From Coccinella septempunctata (lineage: Eukaryota > Arthropoda > Insecta > Coleoptera > Coccinellidae), in contig NC_058193.1 in the NCBI RefSeq assembly GCF_907165205.1, forward strand, positions 8,246,001 through 8,310,000: 64,000 nt of DNA, in the 5' to 3' direction. Both the position numbers and the translations under genes were made by a program. The number at the start of each line of letters is the position of its first letter. Position 1 is the stretch's first letter. Below are positions 1-8,115 of the stretch, piece after piece. The notes under the pieces were generated by a model. It saw nothing but the letters and a program-made list of their open reading frames with translations, was not told the origin of the DNA and did no database searches.

Positions 1-2008
1 CGATATAATCATATGGCATTACTCCTTTGTTCGTAAGAAGACTGATATGTTCTTCAGATTCCTCAGGAAATTGTGATTTCAAGTTCGGAAACTCTTCTAA
101 ATAGGACGCTAGTTTGTCTAAAGAGCAAGCCATGAATCGGAAACTATCAATGAATCGGAAATTAATGTGATAATCATCATAGTGTTTGGTGAAACTGATA
201 TATTTCTCCTTAGTTATCGGTAACAAATCGATTTTCCCTTCCATTCTTGTGGCAATATCTTGTATCAGAAAATTAGCGTCATATCCACTCAGGTTGTGAA
301 ATACTACAGGAATCATGTGACTATCCTTATAATTTATATTACACCCCTCATGTGCTGCTCCACGGTAATTCTTTTCGGGGATAAGATGATTATGATCTCT
401 TACTTTTTTATCTTCAGGTTTGAACATTTCTTCACAAATATGACAGTGAGTTGCCTTCCGAAATTCGACTTCCTGTTTTGGCGTCATATCGATGTCGTAG
501 GGACATAAGAAAACTGAGTCAACGTCTCCAGCAAATTGATTCATCTCATCTGCAAACCATTTCATGCAATTGGGACCTCGATGAGAACGATAAAAACTCA
601 GAGAATCATCATATGAACACTTTACATAGTATCCTACAGCTGCAGCTTTATGTTCTTGATAGTTGTTTTTAGTGTTAGTAGGTTTTAGTATGCTCTCCAG
701 ATCTGCATAAATAATAAAAGGTACCTTCTCCTTGTTTTTATGATTTTTGAACTTGAGTGTATTGTTTCCTATCTCAGGCAGCTTTATAGCTGTTTCATTC
801 ATGTTTCCACAATCCTCTGAATGACTTTTTAGTTTTTCTTCAGATCGTAAGTACCGGAGACATCTATCACATATAAATTTCTGTCCATGTTCCTTGCTCA
901 ATTGACTCGATACCAGACGAGAGAGATTTTTGATCCATACATAATGGTATCGCACTGGAGTATCATCGTTTGAATAGTGATCTTGTATAAGGAGTAAGTT
1001 GATATGTCTATTCATTTTAATTTTTGTTAGGTATGTTGGCAATGTAGTGAAGTTCTTCTTTTCCTTTTTCAGAATATAAACATTAATGGATATCTGGTTT
1101 TGTTTTTCAAAGTTGGGTATCTGTTTCATTGTCATCGGAAATTGAATACCTTTCAACTTCAAAATTTTGGAATAATGAGGATATTTGGATAATCGTTGGG
1201 GGTCCTTCTCAACAGGGTGTAATGCAGCCATCACAGACCATGCGAAACATGCTTCATCGTCGTTTTTCACATTGATACAAGCCTCTTTCCGTTTTATTTG
1301 AGGAGGAAGTTCTATGTATGAGCTTCCAAGTTGGGGTGTGAACTTGTTTATATTCACCCCTAGGTTAACAACATTAACCAGAGCCCATCCGCTATCACGT
1401 TCTTGGAATTCCTCAAGATCTTTGAGAATTGATACCAAAACATTTATATTGAACCATTCAGTAATATTCGTGTCTCGGTAAATAGGTGAATTGGATGTTG
1501 TGAAGTACTTATATTCCTTTTGAATTTTATTGGCTGTCATAATCTGAAACTCTCCACAAAAAACCATATTGACCTTAACAGCTTCATCCTTCTTCAATGC
1601 ATTCAGAATTCTTCGACGAAATATAGCTTCGCAGTCCATCAAAAAATCCTTAGGCTCCTTATGTTTCAGGTTACTAATCACACCTGTTCTTATTCTCGAG
1701 TCGAATGCTGATAATGAATCATTCCAATGGACTCTGTTCCAAGCAGTTTCCTTTCGTCTACTCAGACCTGCACCAATTCGTTGTTGTTGTTGTTTGAATT
1801 GTTGTTTCAATGATTTTATAGAACGGATCTGAGCTTCGAGTTGCTGTTTTCCTCCAATTGAAGTACAACCTGGCAATTCCCGATACAGTTTTCTTATTGC
1901 TCTCGTACATTCCTTTATACCTTTTATTGCATGCTCATTATCAGATGTAGTGATAAATAAAGCCACTAACGACTTTATTAGTCGAAGACAATTCTCTATG
2001 TTGAACAT
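1..2008 (-). CDS. Family-B DNA polymerase, N-terminal part (left palindrome copy, cut by window)
   Basis: This is the mirror copy of the polymerase gene at 8116. The ATG is at 2008-2006 and codons 1-669 lie within the window; the reading frame runs off position 1. It includes the N-terminal region of unknown function, the C2HC finger, the exonuclease Exo I and Exo II motifs and the endonuclease-VII-like Cys/His cluster. The polymerase palm would lie outside the window, so it is not known whether this copy is complete. The intron acceptor (TTTCAG) ends at position 2021-2020 on the minus strand, mirroring the right copy. No stop or frameshift was seen in the visible part. Confidence 0.85.
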   Translation of the reverse strand, partial: MFNIENCLRLIKSLVALFITTSDNEHAIKGIKECTRAIRKLYRELPGCTSIGGKQQLEAQIRSIKSLKQQFKQQQQRIGAGLSRRKETAWNRVHWNDSLSAFDSRIRTGVISNLKHKEPKDFLMDCEAIFRRRILNALKKDEAVKVNMVFCGEFQIMTANKIQKEYKYFTTSNSPIYRDTNITEWFNINVLVSILKDLEEFQERDSGWALVNVVNLGVNINKFTPQLGSSYIELPPQIKRKEACINVKNDDEACFAWSVMAALHPVEKDPQRLSKYPHYSKILKLKGIQFPMTMKQIPNFEKQNQISINVYILKKEKKNFTTLPTYLTKIKMNRHINLLLIQDHYSNDDTPVRYHYVWIKNLSRLVSSQLSKEHGQKFICDRCLRYLRSEEKLKSHSEDCGNMNETAIKLPEIGNNTLKFKNHKNKEKVPFIIYADLESILKPTNTKNNYQEHKAAAVGYYVKCSYDDSLSFYRSHRGPNCMKWFADEMNQFAGDVDSVFLCPYDIDMTPKQEVEFRKATHCHICEEMFKPEDKKVRDHNHLIPEKNYRGAAHEGCNINYKDSHMIPVVFHNLSGYDANFLIQDIATRMEGKIDLLPITKEKYISFTKHYDDYHINFRFIDSFRFMACSLDKLASYLEEFPNLKSQFPEESEEHISLLTNKGVMPYDYI

Positions 2009-2081
2009 TTTAGATACAACTGAAACAAAATATCCATGTCAACATTTTAAATATTCTCAAAATCGGATACAACACACGAAA

Positions 2082-2400
2082 ATAGCCGAAGATTCCCGAA
2101 CATAGCCGAAGATTTCCGAAAATAGCCAAAGATTACCGAAGATACAAAACGTACACAAAAACGGATATAAAGCGGATACGAAGTGAATATAAATCGAGTA
2201 CACAACACAGTTAAGCTGTGCAATACAGTTTCAAGCAGCTGAACAGGCAGCTTCAAAACAGCATCAGACAGACAGCTAAGCAGACATCTTCAGCACAGCT
2301 TCAGACAGCTTCAACACAGCTCCAGACAGCTAAGCTGACAGCTTCAGCACAGCTCCAGACAGCTTCAACACAGCTCCAGACAGCTAAGCTGGCAGCTGTT
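2082..2400. repeat. Short tandem repeats upstream of polymerase, left arm
   Basis: There are two low-complexity blocks. From 2082 to about 2140 there are three to four degenerate copies of a roughly 20-bp unit built on ATAGCCGAAGATTCCCGAA. From 2218 to 2400 there are tandem copies of a CAGCTTCAGCACAGCTCCAGA-like unit. Both lie inside the long intron upstream of the polymerase ATG, and the mirror copies are at 7724-7906 and 7984-8042. The second block is open in one frame as a Gln/Thr/Ala-rich repeat, but nothing shows that it is translated. Confidence 0.75.
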
Positions 2401-2403
2401 ATG

Positions 2404-2625
2404 AAGGGTATAAGCGGATACAAAGTGGATACTTGTGGAATATATAGGAAAGAATTCAGTCTAACAAATAACTTGAGCAGGCATCTAAATGTATATAAAA
2501 AATTGACCTCTCTTGTCTTGTATGCAGGAAAAAATCACTAGGAACAACACTTTGCAAAAACACATAATCGAGAAACATGACGCAATTCATGATACTCTGA
2601 GAGAAAACTATGAAAAGATCTATTA
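2404..2625 (+). pseudogene. C2H2 zinc-finger remnant, left arm, divergent from polymerase
   Basis: Two finger-like modules can be read. The first (around 2431-2495) keeps C-x2-Y and one His, so it has lost ligands. The second (around 2515-2575) is a good C-x2-C-x12-H-x4-H finger containing RKKITRNNTLQKH. They are in different frames, separated by a one-base shift near the A-run at 2497-2503, and the frame ends at a TAG near 2625. It points away from the adjacent polymerase gene and lies inside that gene's long intron on the opposite strand. The mirror copy carries the same lesion, so the lesion predates the palindrome. It is likely a dead accessory or host-derived gene. Confidence 0.5.
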
Positions 2626-3860
2626 GAAATATAAGTGTGGTAGACCGCAGGATGTAGAAGATAGTTATCCAAAATCGAATACTAGATGTTCTCATGAAGT
2701 TAGTAGTGGTGAATATTTTACCGAAATAAATTATATAGTCGATGAGCTGCGTACACTGCATAGAAAAAATAATATTCTCGTCTGAAAAGTACAATTTTTG
2801 TTGGAAGAACTATGAGAGCTTGGTGTCATTTATTATAATGATAGTATAGCAGACTGATAATATGATGTATGTATGAATCATACTTTTCCGATAAATATCG
2901 GAACTAATAATTTTATATTTTAATTAATAACATATATCCTAAGCATCCACATGCAATAACTTATATCAGTCTTCAAGTCAAGTCATTAGTTTGATTTGCT
3001 TGCAACAATTTTGTGATTAAAACATAGAGATAAGAAGATTGGTCTCAGAGAAGTCCTTGGACTCAGTAAATCTTCATATAAACTGTCATCTATAATACAT
3101 ATTTATATAAATAAATAATGAGAGATTCAACGGCTTCTCCGGTTTTAAGGATTTACGTAAATTAGATGATAAAATTTTATCTAAAGATTTTTTCTGAATA
3201 ACAGATACCTACTATTTTCATTTTATCAATAAATCTATCGAGGTCAACCAGGCGGTTCTTTAATAGCCATCGCATGCAACAATTTTCCTACTTACACATA
3301 TATACCTAGTATATAGCAGATGACAGCCCACTTTTCAGATGGGTCTTACAGACATCTCAATACTGATACTTGACCCTCGTAAGAGTTCTCTAGTGTGTTT
3401 TCGTTAATCGTCGTCCACCCTTTTATACCGCATAAGCGGAACCTCTATCGAAATCTATATGAACATAATCTGAATGTTTTATAGCCAGGCGGCCCCTCAG
3501 GATTCTAAGACACTACACAGAGGTCTGAGGTTTAGATTATTATCATATAGAAAGATCGATTTTAATTGATAATATGGTAAGATATAATACATTATAATAT
3601 GTGCATATCAACATGAAATAAGTACTTACGTGGTATGATAGGTTGATGAGTTGGGATTGAAAGTTATGGTTTTTTTTAAAGAAGGAACAGTCCCTACGAT
3701 CAGATTGGGGAACTGAAAAAAAAAACGTTTATTTAGCCTGTATGAATTCAAGAAGATGTGCTAAGCAATAATGAAAATACCGCATAATTTTCATCCGTTA
3801 GTTTATTCTGTTATCAGCAGATCGAATGAATGTATCATGTCTATGTAGAATGAAATATTT
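2626..3860. other. Non-coding part of left arm (intron of the left polymerase gene)
   Basis: AT-rich sequence with no open frame that looks like a protein. It is the mirror of 6264-7498. It lies within the inferred 5' intron of the left polymerase transcript. No RNA gene was recognised. Confidence 0.6.
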
Positions 3861-4500
3861 CTTAGTCCAAATTTTCTCTTAATCCTGCGATATCTCCGAA
3901 ATCATACATTATAGGGAAAAACTAAACCAAAAATCACCCCCTTCACTCCCTGTCGATTTACCACCTAATGAATAAGATGACAAAGTTTCAAAATCATATC
4001 TAATCATTTTATCACTTCCCCACTATTCAAATTCGACTATAATATTCATATCATAGGATACCCGGAAATGAAAAGAATTATTCTAAGTCCAAATTTTTTC
4101 TTCATCCTGCGATATCTCCGAAATCATGCATTTTAGGGAAAAACTAAATCAAAAATCACCCCCTTCACCCCCTGTCGATTTACCACCTAATGAATAAGAT
4201 GACAAAGTTTCAAAATCATATCTAATCATTTTATCACCCCCCACTATTCTAATCCGACTATAATATTCATATCATACGATACCCAGAAGTGAATAAAATT
4301 GTTCTAAGCACTGATTTTTTCTTCATCCTGTGATATCGCCGAAATCATGCATTTTAGGAAAAATAAATCTAAAATCAACATCCCCCTCCCCCCGGATTTA
4401 ACATCCACTAATAATTATTATTGTAACAAAGTTTCAAATCATATTATCTTCCCATTCTACCGTCTCTAAGATAAGATTAACAAAAAATAAATCTCGTCTT
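3861..4500. repeat. Three tandem ~221-bp repeats, left arm
   Basis: Units begin near 3861, 4083 and 4304 (spacing 222 and 221). Each opens with a CTAAGTCCAAATTTT-like box, then TCCTGCGATATCTCCGAAAT, a C-rich stretch (around AATCACCCCCTTCA) and a TCATATCATA..GATACCC box. Units 1 and 2 are close to each other and unit 3 is more divergent and shorter. The mirror array lies at 5335-5974. Iterated boxes between two divergent promoters could be origin or enhancer repeats, or a simple satellite. The sequence alone does not decide. Confidence 0.8.
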
Positions 4501-4506
4501 ACTCAC

Positions 4507-4606
4507 CTAGATATGTTTTTTTTTCACGATTTCGTAACAATAGAACGCAACTAATCGAAACCCTGCGAACGAATGAAGAATTGATACAATACTGGCTGTA
4601 TTTATA
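4507..4606 (-). promoter_or_regulatory. TATA+Inr promoter and leader exon, left arm
   Basis: Mirror of the right-arm promoter. The TATAAATA box lies at 4606-4599, the initiator TCATTC has its A at 4574 (about 31 bases downstream), and the leader exon ends at 4507 before a GTGAGT donor. It would drive the left polymerase gene leftward. Basis: motif match plus correct spacing, with no expression data. Confidence 0.6.
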
Positions 4607-4894
4607 TTCTCTCAAGCTGCCCTTAGTTTGAACAATGAAAATGATACCTGTTTGAAGACGATTTTGACGCGAATTCATGAAAGAACGATCCATATAAATT
4701 CGATATCCTATTTAATTTCGAATTAATTTTAGGTTGTGAGGTATCCTGGAGTAAATCACTGCTCCTTCACAACCATCCGGAAGGTATTTTAATTTTTTTA
4801 TATTGATTTATTGAGGTTTAATCGGAAAATACTGTTCATTAAAGCTCCAATATTGTAGTCATTGGTATGTGTATATGCGCTGACGGGGTACAAG

Positions 4895-4940
4895 GCTCAC
4901 GATCTATCCATGACTCTTTCTTGTCCAGACCTGTCTGTAA
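4895..4940. other. Unique spacer at the palindrome centre
   Basis: The arms pair through ..TGACGGGGT/ACCCCGTCA.. and, after one mismatch (4890/4945), through CAAG/CTTG. The 46 bases between do not pair. This asymmetric core makes the locus an interrupted palindrome, not a perfect one. It could be a remnant of host DNA between two inverted insertions, or the loop sequence of a replication junction. Confidence 0.85.
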
Positions 4941-5228
4941 CTTGAACCCCGTCAGCGCATATACACATACCAATGACTACAATATTGGAGCTTTAATGAA
5001 CAGTATTTTCCGATTAAACCTCAATAAATCAATATAAAAAAATTAAAATACCTTCCGGATGGTTGTGAAGGAGCAGTGATTTACTCCAGGATACCTCACA
5101 ACCTAAAATTAATTCGAAATTAAATAGGATATCGAATTTATATGGATCGTTCTTTCATGAATTCGCGTCAAAATCGTCTTCAAACAGGTATCATTTTCAT
5201 TGTTCAAACTAAGGGCAGCTTGAGAGAA

Positions 5229-5328
5229 TATAAATACAGCCAGTATTGTATCAATTCTTCATTCGTTCGCAGGGTTTCGATTAGTTGCGTTCTATTGTTA
5301 CGAAATCGTGAAAAAAAAACATATCTAG
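5229..5328 (+). promoter_or_regulatory. TATA+Inr promoter and 68-nt leader exon for the polymerase gene
   Basis: A TATAAATA box at 5229-5236 is followed by TCATTC (5259-5264), a full match to the arthropod initiator TCAKTY. Its A at 5261 lies 32 bases after the first T of the box, the canonical spacing. The predicted leader exon runs 5261-5328 and ends CTAG before GTGAGTAAG, a strong 5' splice donor. The next good acceptor on this strand just before a long frame is TTTGTTTCAG ending at 8104, 11 bases before the polymerase ATG. The inferred transcript therefore has an untranslated leader spliced across about 2.8 kb. This is inference from motifs. Confidence 0.6.
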
Positions 5329-5334
5329 GTGAGT

Positions 5335-5974
5335 AAGACGAGATTTATTTTTTGTTAATCTTATCTTAGAGACGGTAGAATGGGAAGATAATATGATTTG
5401 AAACTTTGTTACAATAATAATTATTAGTGGATGTTAAATCCGGGGGGAGGGGGATGTTGATTTTAGATTTATTTTTCCTAAAATGCATGATTTCGGCGAT
5501 ATCACAGGATGAAGAAAAAATCAGTGCTTAGAACAATTTTATTCACTTCTGGGTATCGTATGATATGAATATTATAGTCGGATTAGAATAGTGGGGGGTG
5601 ATAAAATGATTAGATATGATTTTGAAACTTTGTCATCTTATTCATTAGGTGGTAAATCGACAGGGGGTGAAGGGGGTGATTTTTGATTTAGTTTTTCCCT
5701 AAAATGCATGATTTCGGAGATATCGCAGGATGAAGAAAAAATTTGGACTTAGAATAATTCTTTTCATTTCCGGGTATCCTATGATATGAATATTATAGTC
5801 GAATTTGAATAGTGGGGAAGTGATAAAATGATTAGATATGATTTTGAAACTTTGTCATCTTATTCATTAGGTGGTAAATCGACAGGGAGTGAAGGGGGTG
5901 ATTTTTGGTTTAGTTTTTCCCTATAATGTATGATTTCGGAGATATCGCAGGATTAAGAGAAAATTTGGACTCAA
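5335..5974. repeat. Three tandem ~221-bp repeats, right arm
   Basis: Mirror of 3861-4500, so the units read in the opposite order (third, second, first). The outermost unit ends exactly where the MITE begins: the insertion used the CTTAAG-like sequence at the unit start. Confidence 0.8.
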
Positions 5975-6258
5975 GCTACATTCACAATCAATTCACGGGC
6001 CGAAGTGCACTTCGGCACGGAAGCTTAGCAGATGGCGTTCTCCGTTACCATTCACAATAAAATTCAAGACAAAATTTCTTGCAAGTTGCAAACTATCACT
6101 TCGGCAAGGAATTTCGTGCCGGCTATAGATGATGCTGATGCTTATGTTTTGATCAGTTACATTTTTGATTCATTTGAGTATTTGGTTCCAAGATTATTGC
6201 GAATGGTAAATTTCGTGCCGAAGTGCACTTCGGCCCGCGAATTGATTGTGAATGCAGC
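5975..6258. mobile_element. 284-bp MITE inserted only in the right arm (TTAA target)
   Basis: The ends are GCTACATTCACAATCAATTC and its near-perfect inverted partner at 6237-6258. The inverted repeat continues through GGGCCGAAGTGCACTTCGGC, giving a terminal repeat of roughly 45 bp that is itself internally palindromic. It is flanked by TCAA (5971-5974) and TTAA (6259-6262), and the left arm shows the empty site (a TAAG at the mirror position near 3862). TTAA duplication is typical of piggyBac-type and some Kolobok-type elements. A 76-codon open frame inside shows no recognisable domain. The element proves that the two arms have separate histories. Confidence 0.85.
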
Positions 6259-6263
6259 TTAAG

Positions 6264-7498
6264 AAATATTTCATTCTACATAGACATGATACATTCATTC
6301 GATCTGCTGATAACAGAATAAACTAACGGATGAAAATTATGCGGTATTTTCATTATTGCTTAGCACATCTTCTTGAATTCATACAGGCTAAATAAACGTT
6401 TTTTTTTTCAGTTCCCCAATCTGATCGTAGGGACTGTTCCTTCTTTAAAAAAAACCATAACTTTCAATCCCAACTCATCAACCTATCATACCACGTAAGT
6501 ACTTATTTCATGTTGATATGCACATATTATAATGTATTATATCTTACCATATTATCAATTAAAATCGATCTTTCTATATGATAATAATCTAAACCTCAGA
6601 CCTCTGTGTAGTGTCTTAGAATCCTGAGGGGCCGCCTGGCTATAAAACATTCAGATTATGTTCATATAGATTTCGATAGAGGTTCCGCTTATGCGGTATA
6701 AAAGGGTGGACGACGATTAACGAAAACACACTAGAGAACTCTTACGAGGGTCAAGTATCAGTATTGAGATGTCTGTAAGACCCATCTGAAAAGTGGGCTG
6801 TCATCTGCTATATACTAGGTATATATGTGTAAGTAGGAAAATTGTTGCATGCGATGGCTATTAAAGAACCGCCTGGTTGACCTCGATAGATTTATTGATA
6901 AAATGAAAATAGTAGGTATCTGTTATTCAGAAAAAATCTTTAGATAAAATTTTATCATCTAATTTACGTAAATCCTTAAAACCGGAGAAGCCGTTGAATC
7001 TCTCATTATTTATTTATATAAATATGTATTATAGATGACAGTTTATATGAAGATTTACTGAGTCCAAGGACTTCTCTGAGACCAATCTTCTTATCTCTAT
7101 GTTTTAATCACAAAATTGTTGCAAGCAAATCAAACTAATGACTTGACTTGAAGACTGATATAAGTTATTGCATGTGGATGCTTAGGATATATGTTATTAA
7201 TTAAAATATAAAATTATTAGTTCCGATATTTATCGGAAAAGTATGATTCATACATACATCATATTATCAGTCTGCTATACTATCATTATAATAAATGACA
7301 CCAAGCTCTCATAGTTCTTCCAACAAAAATTGTACTTTTCAGACGAGAATATTATTTTTTCTATGCAGTGTACGCAGCTCATCGACTATATAATTTATTT
7401 CGGTAAAATATTCACCACTACTAACTTCATGAGAACATCTAGTATTCGATTTTGGATAACTATCTTCTACATCCTGCGGTCTACCACACTTATATTTC
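6264..7498. other. Non-coding part of right arm
   Basis: Mirror of 2626-3860. AT-rich, with no protein-like frame and no recognised RNA gene. It lies within the inferred long intron of the right polymerase transcript. Confidence 0.6.
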
Positions 7499-7720
7499 TA
7501 ATAGATCTTTTCATAGTTTTCTCTCAGAGTATCATGAATTGCGTCATGTTTCTCGATTATGTGTTTTTGCAAAGTGTTGTTCCTAGTGATTTTTTCCTGC
7601 ATACAAGACAAGAGAGGTCAATTTTTTATATACATTTAGATGCCTGCTCAAGTTATTTGTTAGACTGAATTCTTTCCTATATATTCCACAAGTATCCACT
7701 TTGTATCCGCTTATACCCTT
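7499..7720 (-). pseudogene. C2H2 zinc-finger remnant, right arm
   Basis: Mirror of the left-arm remnant at 2404-2625, with the same two modules, the same one-base shift between them and the same lost ligands in the first finger. It is antisense to the polymerase transcript and sits in its long intron. It is unlikely to be functional. Confidence 0.5.
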
Positions 7721-7723
7721 CAT

Positions 7724-8042
7724 AACAGCTGCCAGCTTAGCTGTCTGGAGCTGTGTTGAAGCTGTCTGGAGCTGTGCTGAAGCTGTCAGCTTAGCTGTCT
7801 GGAGCTGTGTTGAAGCTGTCTGAAGCTGTGCTGAAGATGTCTGCTTAGCTGTCTGTCTGATGCTGTTTTGAAGCTGCCTGTTCAGCTGCTTGAAACTGTA
7901 TTGCACAGCTTAACTGTGTTGTGTACTCGATTTATATTCACTTCGTATCCGCTTTATATCCGTTTTTGTGTACGTTTTGTATCTTCGGTAATCTTTGGCT
8001 ATTTTCGGAAATCTTCGGCTATGTTCGGGAATCTTCGGCTAT
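7724..8042. repeat. Short tandem repeats upstream of polymerase, right arm
   Basis: Mirror of 2082-2400. The AGCTGTGTTGAAGCTGTCTGG-like block covers 7724-7906 and the TCTTCGGCTATTTTCGGAA-like block about 7984-8042. Both end 60-70 bp before the inferred 3' splice site, so they are intronic. Confidence 0.75.
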
Positions 8043-8115
8043 TTTCGTGTGTTGTATCCGATTTTGAGAATATTTAAAATGTTGACATGGATATTTTGTT
8101 TCAGTTGTATCTAAA

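Larger units (their letters stand above)
1..4894. repeat. Left arm of a giant palindrome (truncated by window edge)
   Basis: This segment is the reverse complement of the right arm. Position x pairs with 9835-x for x above about 3863 and with 10124-x below that, the 289-bp difference being an insertion in the right arm. Every stretch compared by eye, including all small open frames, is identical in the two arms. The arm contains, from the centre outward, a core promoter, three 221-bp repeats, a zinc-finger remnant and the first 669 codons of a DNA polymerase gene. The outer end is not seen because the window begins inside the arm. Such near-identity implies very recent duplication or gene conversion. 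Confidence 0.95.
5329..8104 (+). other. Inferred 5' intron of the polymerase gene
   Basis: Runs from GTGAGT at 5329 to TTTCAG ending 8104. It contains the 221-bp repeat array, the right-arm-only MITE, AT-rich non-coding sequence, the antisense zinc-finger remnant and two short tandem-repeat blocks. The MITE is the only large difference from the corresponding left-arm intron. Confidence 0.45.

Noticed and set aside
5142..5336. 64-codon frame repeated in both arms near the centre
   Set aside because: It starts upstream of the TATA box, spans promoter and leader exon, and ends at the splice donor. The promoter reading explains the region better.
6032..6262. 76-codon frame in the TTAA-flanked element
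   Set aside because: It runs through the terminal inverted repeat to its very end, so it is incidental to a non-coding MITE.
7330..7668. 112-codon frame in both arms
   Set aside because: It is antisense to the zinc-finger remnant and has no domain character; treated as a shadow.
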